Origin: Mugil cephalus | Taxonomy: Eukaryota > Chordata > Actinopteri > Mugiliformes > Mugilidae | Assembly (NCBI RefSeq): GCF_022458985.1 | Contig: NC_061779.1 | Span: 22,381,001 to 22,445,000 of the forward strand | Direction: 5' to 3' | DNA: 64,000 nt | Notes under the pieces: generated by a model | Told to the model about the DNA's origin: nothing | What the model saw: the letters and a program-made list of their open reading frames with translations, nothing else | Databases searched by the model: none | Translations under genes and position numbers: made by a program | In this document: positions 34,031 through 47,600 of the stretch, one piece after another | How the letters are laid out: each line of letters starts with the position of its first letter | Numbering within the stretch: the first letter of the stretch is position 1

Positions 34031-37000
34031 ATTTCTTCCTTGTTGTGGATAGTTGGCAGCACCAAAGCACTTAGTTGCCGGAGTACTTTTAAATTATTAA
34101 ATCCGTGTCCCTCACAGTAGGCAGTAGCCGTGTTAAGTTGTCGGTGTTTGGCTAATTTCACTCTGCTTTTGGCTTCTGTGTGCGAATTCTTGATTTACTG
34201 TGTGTACAGATTTAGCAGGTTTAGCGGCTAACTTAGCCTCCAACAAAGTCAAAAGTTACAAAAAACCATGAACAAAAGTGCTAAGAAGTGGCACTTGATC
34301 GGGCTAACCGGCTTAGTTAGCGAGGTTAGTCTCCTACAGTCGTTAAAAGTCTCACATATCTAATTTAAACATCGAGTTAGTTCCTATTTTAAGATGCGCC
34401 TAGAAACCACTAAAGGTTTGTGACTTGTTGACAATACGCGACACATCATTTGTTGTCAGGTGGGCATCAGCCGAAAGCTTAGCCGAGCCCTACACACGTA
34501 TCACGTAAACTCGTTAAAAAATAAAAGTTGTGTTAGCAAATCGACTGAATTGCTGGGATAGCACAGTGTGTACCGCACCGTAGCGCTGAGACCAAGATTG
34601 AAGCAAGCTAACCACACTTGTTAGCTACACGCAGTGGTTTCCCCGAAGTTATTCTAGTAAAAGTCAAAGTTAGCAGAAACCATGAGCATCGTATACCCCG
34701 AGTGACTAGTCACTAGTCCTCTTCACGTACAGACCGAGCTGTCTCTGCCCTGAACACAGCGACAATTCAAACCGAATGGCCGCTGCTTGTGTCTGCAAAT
34801 GTGTTCAGGCAAAGGACTTACAGTTTATTAGGTCACTTTACATACATGTGTTATGGTTGATATGTGAGTTAACCACAGTTGCTGCACAGTTTGCTGTACA
34901 ATATTCTGGCTAACGCCTTCAACATTTGAGACGTCAGCTTCCTGCAACACAGCCCCGTTAGTGTTTTTGTTTTGTTTTATTGACTCAATGCTCTGCATAG
35001 CTTCTTCACTGGTCATAGATGAGAAAAACAGAAAGAGTGCTTGCTGCGACTTTAGAGACACAGAACACATCTTGAAAATCTGTAAATCAGACCTGGTTAC
35101 TTATTTTCCTTTTTAAAGATGCTGTGCTGTACTTTGGTCAGCTGCACAGTGTACTGCTAACATCTGCACTTTTGACAAGTTACTGGTTGGAAAACGTTCT
35201 AAGCGTCTGTCTGAATTCTGTGTGAGTGCAACCTCCGATCAGGCAGGGCTTTGAGATTCGAAAGGTACCAAATAAGTCCAGATTTTGTTTGGAAAATGAA
35301 TGCTTTTGATGGTACAGTTATGGAAAAAAAAGGTTGAATGTTTTTTAAATGTCTGTGAATAAATAATAATAATAATATATAAAAAAAAAAACAAGCGTAT
35401 GAAGTACATGCAATATGTGATAGCGACTTGAAGGCCAAATTCAGTTAAAATGGCACTTATTGAACTAATATTGGGTTGGTGGGTTTGCTACAACGTCGGA
35501 TAAAATAACTGAAAATTCACCAGCCTCAGCCAATGTGATTTTTCTGTCTTTAAGCCTTTTCAGGGCTGTTGTCGTCTGAATACTTAAACGGTACTAATGC
35601 CATGCTCAAATGTCAAATTAAAGTCTTAAAGGCTTGAGGAGCTGCCATCCTTTGCCACAGAGAGGGGGGACAGAGTATGCAGTATTTGTCTTGGCCTTTT
35701 AAGTGGCCTTTTATGACAATTTTTATGTCCCTCTTTGCTGTATAAGGGCTTCGAGCATATGGCGATATTGACTCAGGATCCTTTGTATTTGCAAAGGTTT
35801 TCGTCGGTTTAGTGTAATTTTGTGATTTGATCCATTATCCTTTACTCGGTTGGACTATGGGATAGATCTTACCAATTTGCAATGGTTTACAGTGCGCTAA
35901 GGTTGAGAATACTAAGGCTTAAGAAGGCTTTCTCAGATAGGCCCAGTGTTTACACAAAGAATCAGGAAGTAGCTACTGTTTCGGTTAACTGGGTTCAGTG
36001 TGTTAACGTTGACATTTAGAAGTTAATGGGTTCTCCTCATTTGGTTTATGCCTTTAAATACTTGGCTGCAGTCTGTTAGTGTGTTTACTGTGTGTGCAAG
36101 AGTAGTGATAGTCAGGTAAACTTTCAGAGCGCTGGGTTGAAATCGTGACACAGAAGATGAAGAGTGTGCTTTAAACATGCCTTTAGTTCCCCCAAGTTGT
36201 TTTCGTGTCACAGTTGGCAAGTTCCACTGGTCAAATGCTCAATGAGTGCAGCCACACTGTCACTGCCTGCTGGTGTTCGCACAGCTGATAAGACAATCTT
36301 GGGCCATGGCGCTAACATAATGGTAACAGAGGGAGAGAAAGCCCGAGGAAGAGAGCTACCCATCGGGCTGTTTAGCATGCCAAATTCCTCAGCTGCACAA
36401 TAGTGCTAGGCTAGCCTGAGCCCCAGCACAGCCAGCCTTCTCCACCACAATGGGAGGGGAAGCTCAGGAGAGGCCAGTGACGCCTGGGGAGAGAAGGAAC
36501 TCACTCAACCCTGGGGCTGTGATCGTCCGATGAATGGTTGCTTTGAGTAGGCGCCTTGTCATTTTAGGATCACAAAACAGTCTTTGCTGCTGATGTTTTT
36601 CTGATGTTATAGTCGTGGGATACTCTTGGCTCCACTCTGGTGTTGTAGGCTTACCATAAATAGTTTGCATGGTTCAAAAATGGAAGATTCCATTGTTTGG
36701 GGGCATGATTTTGAGATGATGATGATGATGATGATGAGACTTGGGTTATGTTTTCCTGCACCTTAAGTTAACTCCGTGTTGATAAAAGGGGTGAGTCATA
36801 TATGTCCCCTCCTTGTGCAATTGTTTGATTTAGTCGTTTTATTTTTGGTATGTGGTCAGTCGGCCTGCTCGGTTAAACACGTGACCTCAAGGGTGCGCAA
36901 CATGAAAGTAAACAAATAAAGGAGCACTCGCTATAAATGCTGGTAATGCTGGTGATGTATCGTCAGCTATGTGACCTAAATTGATGCCCTTGACCCCAAG

Positions 37001-37243
37001 CAGGCACATGTAATTATTGACTTTGTATATGTCACAAATCAATAAGTCAGTTATTCAATAAGCAATCAAAGTATGCCTAGAGCAACGAGCTCTAGAGAAA
37101 CTTCTTTGTTATCGCTTTGGCCCCTTGGGTGACTAATTGCACGTCTGATGTAATAATCTTTTACTCTGTCTTAATAACTCTGACTTTATTTCATCAGCTC
37201 TTGATGCAAATCATTCAAAATGTTGTTTTGCTTTTTCTTCCAG
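34031..37243 (+). other. 5' intron of pik3c2a (inferred)
   Basis: About 3.2 kb without recognisable coding sequence, ending in the acceptor ttcttccag at 37235-37243. Low-complexity tracts include (AAT)n near 35364-35380 and (GAT)n at 36715-36736. The promoter could lie within the left part instead of before it. Confidence 0.4.
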
Positions 37244-37325
37244 GTGTTTAAAGCCTTGTGTCACAACTCTTTGGGCCACACTGACTTAAAAACCGTTGTA
37301 CTTATGGCACCTTCCACTTGACAAA

Positions 37326-40300
37326 ATGGCCCAGATATCAAGTGGTAATGGGTTCAAGCTGGATGTCCCTCAGGCAAAGGGGGTCGTGGGTAAAGAGGAA
37401 GCCCTGCGCATGGAAGAAGAGGCCTTGGCAAAATTGAGAAGGGACAAGAGACACACTTTTTCAACTTCACCATCCTCATCTCCCTCTGGGGCGTCTTTAT
37501 CCTCTTCAAAACCAAAACCATCTAAATCTACCACTACTGCTCCTCAACCTGCTCCCTCAGCTAACAGATCAGACAAGGACCTCATTGTCTTCCCAGAGAC
37601 CAAGAAACAGGCAGAGCAGGACAAGTTCAGGGATATTGATGTGGACAAGCTCACCAATGAAGAACTTGAAAGGCTCCTACTTGATGAAAACTTTGGGGCC
37701 GACAGCAAAGTGTCCCGCCCCTCGTCTCTGCTGGGGTTCAACCTGAGCGCCTCGTACCCTGGAGGCCATGCCTGTAGCTCCTCTCCTTTCCAGAGCAGCC
37801 AGTGGTCGTCAGTTCTGTCCACCCCGTCTAGTTCCAGTGTCTCCACTCCAACCCATCAGCCGGCCCCCATGTTTCCCTCTGCTCCATTTCCCAAACCAGG
37901 CACATTTCAGAATGGTTTCACTCCAGCCATATCGCCATTCATGACCCTGCCGGCGCAGCAGTCGCCGTTCATGCCGTTCACCCCCATCCAGCCTGCTGCC
38001 GCCATGGTCTTCCCGCAGCCAACTGTCGACCCGCAGATGGCCAAACTGTTTGACAAGATTGCCAGCACCTCAGAATACTTGAAGAATGGCAGATCGGCCA
38101 GCACTGACTTGGATTCCTCTCAAGCAAATCCAGCCACAGCCTCTCTGGCACCCAACCCACCGCCGCAACAACCAGAAGTAACGGAGTCTTCTCGCATCAG
38201 CTGCTTTGAGTGGCTGGATCTGGACCCGCTTACAAAGCGTAAAACTGAGAACGAGGAAGCAGCCCTGGCAGCGGGAGGTACTGCGCAGGCACAAGCAGGA
38301 GCTCCTGCAGGTGATCCCTGGGACGCTGTGCTCGAGACCGAAGGGAACAGCAGCAGTAGTAGTCGCACCCCCCCACTGGAGGGGAAGGATTCTCCGTCGG
38401 GTCGTCCACAGGCCAGGAGGCCATCATCGGGAGCGGCCGTCACTAGGAGTCACTCCCTCAACATCCCAGGGCACAAGCCAAACAATCAGGTAGGAAGAAG
38501 GTGTCGTCATTATGAAAATGATGCTGTCAGACATTTAGATGTCAGGACGTCTGCAAAGATTTTTCACATTTCACCTTTTCCTATATCAGCCTTGTTCAAT
38601 ACACAGAGATGTCCTGCACGAATAGTCAATTATTTGCCAAAGAAAGAACAGTTGTACTTATTTTACATCAAATGTTTTTTGTTTTTTTTTGCTGCTTTGT
38701 GCGTCTCTATACTGTCAGGTTAATTTCAATTGAATCTGGTCAGTTAGACACAGCTGTTAAACTGAACCATCATGCACCTGAGAGGTAAACAAGCTGCCTC
38801 CATGGCTGTGCATTGCATACCTGCAATCACGCACTACAGCATGAATGATAAAATAAAACTCCCAAAACAAATGACCATGAGCAGAGTTTAGCCGATGATG
38901 GTAAATCTTCCCGTGCAGCCAAAACAGCCGTCAGCGTCTCGATCGCATCTGAACGTGTGTTCCTCATTCTTTCACCAGAACACGCTAAACATCCTCTTTA
39001 CGTCTGCTCCCTCCAATTAAGCGTTTGGCTGTGGTGAGCTGCCCACCGTTTCACCCCGCAATTTATCCCCGGCCACATTTTGTGATTAATTTTGCCGCGC
39101 CACGCAGGAGGGTTCTCATTTCTTCGAATTCAATATTTAGGGCATTCATTTGGGACAGTGCCGTGGGGCGAGAGGCATGGTGGATGTTGTTGCCTCTACA
39201 TTTTGTTTCCGTGTCAACTGAGCAACCATCTGTCATTTGGCTGGTGGCTCTGAAACGGAGTGAAGAGACGAGGCCAGCGTTTCGGCGTAGAGCACGACGG
39301 TCAGACCGAGGCCTGCCAGACATGTATAAACTTACAATACAACAATACTCACTGGAGTTCTCATTCTATTGTTGCATTGCGTTAACACTAAAAAAAAAAA
39401 AATCAGTCTGATTTTCAAGGTCCAAACAAGCACTTCTGTTGGACATTGTGTCCCTTTTTTTTTGCGCGGTTTTCAAGGCGCCCACTTCCTGCTCATTGTG
39501 TTTAAATGTGTCATGACCAAACAAATGTCCTCTGTGGCATGTTTCGTACAGCAGGGTGACAATTAGCCTCTCAGCTCTGCACAACCCCTTTATTTCCAAA
39601 ATCCCCCATTGTTGCGGGAAATCCTGGAAATTTGACACAATGTAAACAAAAATAATTCAAAAACGTTGTGGGAAAAGATCATAAACAAGGGGAGGAAAGA
39701 GCAGTCTCAGTATACTGTTCAGGTATTTTTGCAGTCCATGTGTGGGACTGTGCAGACATATACTTTACTTCTCAACACCCAGCTGTTTCTTCCAGGGTTG
39801 AAAATTCTCATTTTCCTTGAAAAGATCAAGCGTTGCTTGTTTGCTCTTGGCTGTATGTTATGGCTGGGGTCGAGCGTGTGTTTGTTGGGGAGACTACTGT
39901 TTCGTGGAGCTGTTTTTGCCCAGCATTTGTCACATTTGTCTCGTCATACTCTCACTTTCTTATCTGCACGCCTGACGTCTGCAGTCTTTGTGAGGTTTTG
40001 ATGGTATGTGTGTTAGCTCGCTTCCCATGTCCCATCTGCTTGCCTGGTAGTCGCCGCCCATGTTGTTATAAACATGAACAGGCCTGCACAGGTCCCCTGT
40101 GCCCTACAGCAGCAACAGAATGACCCAACACATCACCCTCACTCGCTGTGCTAACTCCAATCTTATTTAGACGTTTAGATGGAGAAGACGTTTTTAATCT
40201 TGTGGCATGTCGCACTTTGAGCAACTGTGCTACACCTCTTTTATTTGCTTAACAATAAAGTCTACTAGTAGGTTGTGGGGGAAGGTTTTATTGATATGAC

Positions 40301-43300
40301 GCTGTTGCTTACAATGTACAGCTTGTAAAAATGGCAGTTTGACACAAAAAAAGTATCTTACGGTTACATAAGAACAAGCATACAGAAATTAAAGTACATT
40401 TTAAACCACACAGGAGCTACTCAGCCACTGAATACTGAACACAACAAGTGAAAGATGGTCCACAGATGGTTTACAGTGACAACACAGCGCGATGGCCTGA
40501 CAGCGAAGGGGATGTCCAGGTTTGGCCTGGTTGTGTTAGTCCGGATTAGACAGATATCATTAAGTGGACTATTGTTCAATATATACGAGTTTGAAAAGTG
40601 TCATAAAGACTTAATAGTGCATTAACAAAGAAAGTGGTTGAGTCCATTTTAATAGTGTTACAAAAAATAAAACCCAACAACATATAAAAGGCCAACGTGT
40701 GGTTAGTGTGAACTTGATTATTATGTTAATAACCTGTTTTAAAAAATTGTTGTTGACATACTGTTATTAAATTAATATTAAGATCATCGACATTTTCATA
40801 ACAGCTTCCAATCAGTAAGTACCTGTGGTGACAACAGACATCAACGACGCATTTCGTAGCGAACAGAGCCTGTGCTGTTCTGCTCATCACCCTGGTGTTG
40901 AGTTGCCTCCCAGACAACAGACACCTTTTAATCCTTGCTTTAAATATTAATGATATTTTCCTTCGACTGCACATCAACATATATATTAATAGGCTACTTA
41001 AAGTTGCATTGTTGTTGGAAGTTGACTAAGTCTGTACAAGCCACATGAGTAATCTTGCTACTTTTGCAAAACACATCTCCATGACTAGACATAGCAAACA
41101 TCAGACATCACCAGGAAGTACTACATGTTTTTTTGTCGTTGCGCTTCATTGCAGTTACATGTTCAGTGCGACAGTTGCGACGGGAGACATTATGTTTTGG
41201 GGTTGTCCGCTTGTATGTCTGAGATGTCCATATGCCGGTAATCTCTCAAACACGTCGACTTATTTTCCTCATATTTAGCACAAACCTCCACTGGCACTAG
41301 TTTTCAAAGTAATTATGACTTTATGAAAACAAACTAAATGATATTTTTTCCCCCCAATAGCATCATTTCTGAGATGAGTGGCTGCCTGTTAGTCGCTCTG
41401 AACTTGTCAAGCCTTGTTGTGGTTGGCAAGAATGTACTGTAAGATCTAGTAGTGTGGGCACAGAGGTGTATGATGGAACAAATGAGTGCAGACTTAAATG
41501 CTAAGTCAGAACCAAGCTATCTGCCTATGAAGTCTGCCCCTCTTCCTCTCTGCCTCACGTTCTTGTCTTTACGTGTGTTATTTGTTTTGTCCTCCTCTGT
41601 CCTTTAAACTCCTCCTTCAGACTTCACATTGTCTATCACGACTTGCCTGGATGTCACTAGTCACCTTTGTCACTTGACTACTTTCTTCCCACCTTTCCCC
41701 TTCTTTCCATAGTTTGCAGCCTTTTAAAGAAATGACTTCTGCGGTACCTGGCTGCTAATCCTTTGCTTTGGCCTTTGGAAGTAAAACTCTAGGTCGGTGG
41801 TAATCAGCAGCCAAACAAATATCTCTATCTCCAGTGCAGTCGTCACGCCTCACGGCACCAGTGACTTTTCAAACCTTGCTCTCACGGTTTGCAAAGCAGC
41901 AGCACACAAATTGAGTGCATCATTGACCACATGTTTCCAAGTCTAGTTTGAAGCAACGCACATTATTTTTACTTGTCTTCACACGTATTCCAAGAAGTGC
42001 ATTAACACTTGTGTCATATGTAGGCATCCATTGTCTAAATTAAATATGGCCACAAAGTTCTCTACAGAGAACTGTACACAAAACCATGAAGCAGTCTCTT
42101 GGTAAAATTGAATGATTAGTCAAATTCTAGTTTTATTAATGTAACACTGATGATGGCCACTCTGGGCGTTGTTAACGGAAATTAGATTAAATTCTGGTGA
42201 AGCAGTGTGAAAACACACACTGAAGTGCTTTGTTTGCCCGTTTGGTTGAGCATGTGAATGCCTGTTTTTTCTTGAACCGCTTTTTAAAATTGACCTGCAG
42301 GCTGATTTTTGTCTTAATTGACCATTTTTTATCTCAACATGTGTTATTCAAGATCACTGTGTGGGTGAAACTGAAAACCTACACTACCCAACCTACACGC
42401 TATACATTTTTTTTTTCTCAGCCTCCACAGACTTAAAGACCTCCACATGCCTCACACCTCCACACCACGGCACCTCAGACCATTTTCTTTTATTGTCATC
42501 TAATTACACCTTATACACGGATTTGAGATGCTGCGGCATAATGACGCTCCGGCTAAGCTGGAAGATGCTTCAGAGCAGGGATGTGACATGGATTCCTGTT
42601 AAATGTGTGACTCAGTGGCCAAACAGCTCCGTGTCTCCTAACCTTTAACACTGTTTACTGGCTGAAAACAGGAGAAGTGCTGTGTAAGATGAAGTGAGGA
42701 AACAGGTAGAAACCAGCTACTAATACACACAATAAAAACCTTGCTATAACGAGTGTTGAGGGAAGTTGAGGTAATGTTTATGTGAAGGCTCTTGCGTTAG
42801 TTATGTTGTCTCTGTAATGACAGTCTCCGTTTTATCTCCCGTTTGTTCACTAAAACACATTTTAGACGTTAGTCACTTCCTTAATGAAAGAAGAAGTACA
42901 TTTGTGCTTTCTGGGCAGTTGGTTCCTCTGATATAAACCTTGCAGCTTCTCACAGGCACTTAGTCGCCAAAGTGGCCAGTTTAGCTGACGCGAGCTACTT
43001 CATATTCACAAGACATCAGAATCAGTCAATATCCTGCCCGTAAGCGTCAGGAGGAGCATGGAAGCACCACGCTGCATTTCCTAATGTATCTTGTAAAATG
43101 AAGTCTGGACTGCTCGAAGTTCAGTCTTACGAGTTATTTACATGCCGAGTGTTTAAATTCCTCAACATTTTCCTGTCTCACACAAGCTACTGTTTGATTT
43201 AGACGATCATTTTAACTAGGTCGGTGTTAAGTTGCTGTACAGCTTCTCGATCAGATCTCAACAGGCGCGTTGACAGTTTTAGTGCAGGTTTATTGCTGTC

Positions 43301-44512
43301 ATTGTGAGGTTATAGTCATTTGTCTACTGTCTAGTGTGTATTGTAACTCGATACTGATGCTGAGCATGGAATTACCACCACAGTTGTGGTTGTCGCTGGC
43401 ATTTCGCTTCTGCCACAGCGATCCCTCTAGTGTTTGTGTCCCATTTGAGACTGTTCCTCAACCTCACCTTGTTGCCGTCTCTAAAACTCTAGAGACACTG
43501 TAACTGTTTTTGCAAAAGTGTTTCTAGACGTTTTTCATGCCTGAGCTTGTATCTCAACAGAAAGCTTAAAAGGCCTTTGAGAGACTGGGGGTGGAAGCCA
43601 CTAGCCACTGACATTTTGAAGTCAAAGGGAAGTTGCTTTATCTGGTAGATTGATGATGGATGAGCATTTCCACTGTGCTCAATATTTTAAGTTAGTTCAA
43701 TATTTATTCATTTTTATAGCAGACTCAAGTGGCTATTCAACAAACTGCAGTTTTCTGCACATTTATGTTTTTTCACAAGGCAACAAAAGTGGGTTTTTGT
43801 TGCTGGAGGTCTGCCTGCTGAAATGGACAAAATAGATAAAACTGAAGCCCACTTGTACAAACTTTGTTTCATAGTTTTTAAATTTAAACCAATTCAGGTG
43901 AGTTCTAGTCCCAATATCCCCCGCCGACAACAATTTGGCGATTGCAACATTCAGAATTCATTCTCACCGTCGACATGTAATGCTCGGCCAGTCAGAGGAA
44001 TTTGAGTGATGATGGGCAGAATAGTAGTTGTAATGTAGCTGTACATTGTCTGAGCACCTCTGACTTAATTTGTTTCCAACAAAATGGCTACTGTTGGAGA
44101 AGTGAGATGTTTAGATCCTGCTATTGCATCTTTTATAAAAGATTGATTAAAAATATGTACTAGATCACATTACAGAAAACACCCACAACACACTTGTTTT
44201 AGTTTTGCCTAATTCCATCCACTAGCATGAAGGAGGTGGAGCTTATGACCTGTGCTGCATCCAGCCACAAGGGGGAGCTCCACATTCTTTGGCTTTACTT
44301 TAAAGAGCCGTCATGGTATCCGTTTAGTTCGTGGAATATGCTCTATGCGTGACTCAAATTCTGGTAAGAACTGATTCTGACTACACAACGCTAATTGAAG
44401 ACTGGAATTAAAGTTAATAAGTTAACATTTTCATCTCCAATTTGGCCTCTAGTTGCTATACTAAAATACTGCAGCCCTGGTTGCTGTATCTGTTGTCTTT
44501 ATGTACCTGTTG

Positions 44513-44610
<98 letters not shown>

Positions 44611-47600
44611 ACCACAGCTGAAGAGCAGATTTTTAAAATCTTTTGTCTCCATCCAGTAGGTCTCAATGGTTGCATAATAGTTCATCTCAGTCAGCCATAA
44701 GTCCAAAAACTTCTTCCCCAGCAAAATAGCACAAATAGTTATACATCTGTGTCATTTCAGGACTCACATGTTTATGTCTCACTTTGGACCAGAATGTGGC
44801 CGGTTAAGAAATGTAGACATGAATCCAGCCAATATAGATATTTGTGAGGACGGTTATATAAGAGCTCTCGGTAGGTTTTGGAAAGTGTGAAAAAAATAAC
44901 ATTTTGACAAGTTCCAGTGTCTAGTCTGTTTAGAAGTATGGAAAAATGCATCAAGGAAATCCATCATTAGAAAGCGGGAAGACATTCACATCAATTTTGA
45001 GTTTTGGATTTAAGTTCCGTGACTCAGACTAAGAAGAATTCTTGAAATCACTGCCTGTAGCTGTAGTTTGTGTATAATTGTGCCTGCTCCGTTTGACATA
45101 TACGCCACCGTACTCTACATGACCCTGAAGACCAGTCACCGTAATCTTCCTTTTTCTTGTACAATGTGTTCCTGGTATTAGATTCGACATTGTGACACAC
45201 AGGCAGAGAGATGTTGAAAGTTCAGTCGACGTGTGAATCATTTGAATCCGTTCCCATGACTTCAGACACCAGGAGCTCCGCGTCCGGCACCGACAAAATC
45301 GATAGAGTGAAACAAAGACGAGCCTGTCCTACTGTACAGTCTGTGCACTGTGTGTGTGCGTGCGTGTGTGTGTGTGTGTGCGCTCTCTAGTGTGACGATC
45401 TGTTAAACACAACCTCATTGGGTTATCTTTCCGTGTTTGTTTTTGCTGAAGCATTCCTGACTCCACACATAAACACTTCTGATGTGCTCTGCTGTTTTCC
45501 TTCCGCACTTTTGCTCTCTCGCCTTCTTTGATCCATTTCTTAGTCTCTCACCCTCTTTTTTTTGTTTTCTGTGCCTCCTACCCTATTTCTACCCTCTCTG
45601 TTTATCTGTTTATCTGTTTTTCTCTCCTCAGCCAGGTTCGTCTACATATTTGGAAAGCGTTAATCATGATAATTAAGTATCTGTCTTCTAAAAGAACCAA
45701 TACTTACTTGCTCAGTCTCTAACAGTATTTTGTACAAATAAAAGCTTATGACACATTTTCTGCTTTCCAGATATAGAGAAATATGTTGAGAGTATTGATT
45801 GCTAACTAAAACATTTTCAGCTCACGAAGTCTACCAGTCACCTTTGTCTCAAAAAGTATTTTTTTGAGGTGGAAAACATGCAGCCAGAAACTTTGTTTCT
45901 TCTGTCCCTTGCTGGGAGATGCAGGTGGTTTGGTTTCAGGCTATGGCCTCCTTTCCAAGCTCCAGGCTGCCCAGAGATTTCTTGGTCTCCCGGTGTTAAG
46001 TCAGGCCAGCTCACTGCTTTGAACTGAAGGCCTTTGCACAGTTCTAGTCTAAAATATATCTCGGGTGAACCTGCTGGATTTTGTAACACATATAGTGAGG
46101 GTTGGTATTTTTGGTTTAAATTGTTTTGGCATATGCCTTTATGGATTATTACCGAAGGCAAGAACCAAGTGGCAGGGAGAAATAGAACTTTATCAAGAGG
46201 CTTGGATGAAATCAAGTCAAAATGATGTTCTGGTTATGTGCTATGGCTTAAGCCTTAGGCCACCATGGCACCTAGAAGGGGTTTATGAGGGGCAGGTGTT
46301 TTGTGCAGAGCAGAAACAAGTTAATTATTTAGTGACTCAGTGGAGAATATTAATTTGCAGTCATACAGTAATTGTTTTAAATGTTTCTTTTATAGTATTT
46401 AAAGCTACAGTAATGAAATGTCAGATTTTATTTTTTTAGGCCAAGGTCTAGCAGCGTGGATTGTAAAGCCGCAGCCAGTCTTAAAGGGCAGAGACGTGAT
46501 ACTGTATCTCAGTGATATTAAAACCGCTAAATGTTTATCAGTTTATAATGTGGATTATCACCAGTGATACCAGTGAGTGTTAAAAACACCGAATGTTTCC
46601 AAGGAAAATAAAGACGATATGTTCTGCAGATGATTTGACATTTTGAAGAACTGGTCATCCAAAGCAAGAATTATTTTTATTACTTTTTCTTTTTTTTTTT
46701 TTAAAGGAAGTGCCAAAGTTAAGTTGACCTGACTCTTATCAAGCTGCAGAAAAGTGTTTCTTGTTATCCAGTTTTGTTGTCATTGGGCTGAGCAGGCGTG
46801 CTCATCAAAATCTACCAGGTGTAATTATTATCCAGACATTCTGTACATTTCTTTGATCCCTTTTCTCCTCTCGTTCGCCGGCCTTCACGCCTCTTTATCC
46901 GTCACCGGGAATGATGTCAGAGTTTTCCAAGCCATGACTGAGCACTTTTACAGACAGCTCAGTGTCCGGCACAGGAAGGGGCGGGGCCCTTTCACTTCTC
47001 ATTTCCTGTGCCACAGGAAGCACATTCCTCAGCCGCTGGCAGTCAGACATCAGTAAAAAGCCGAGTGTAACTGTGAGTTCCCGGCAACGGGCCAGCCTCC
47101 AGGAATCTCTTAGAGCGGTTCCCGAGGGAGCTGGCTCAGGATCTGTGTGTGTGAGCGAGAGAGATCGAGACAGATTTATAGCTCTTTCAACTCAGTTTTT
47201 AAATGTTAATAATAGATTTGAAGGAAATATTTTCTCTGTCCGCGATGAAACCTTTTCTGGTGTTCTGGAATGCATCAGAGACGCAGTCTTATTCAAAATC
47301 TTGGCTTAAATTAACAAACTAATAAAAATGCAAAATTAGCCCTGTGTCACAATTTAATAGACAATGGCAATAAAACAGCAGGAGACCAATGGTTTTTTGT
47401 CAGGCCTTTGTTCTCGCTGACACGTTTATTCACTGTGTTAGATTCATAGCTCTGAGGGGTTTTTAATAAGTCTCAGCCCACTCAACAACGCACCGAACAC
47501 CAATCACCACAAAGACACGTCGTCCAACTTTTACATCACTTTAACAGCAGCATCCAAGACCATACGCTGCCAGTGGCTTCCTCTGTGTCTGGTTACTCAT

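Noticed and set aside
44395-44724. Ser-Leu and Arg-Glu repeat proteins over the CT microsatellite
   Set aside because: A pure dinucleotide run is open in several frames on both strands; there is no start, splice or family support.
45838-46439. Open frames of about 125 codons on both strands in the large pik3c2a intron
   Set aside because: I looked for retroelement or retroviral similarity and saw no diagnostic motif; both strands being open suggests chance.
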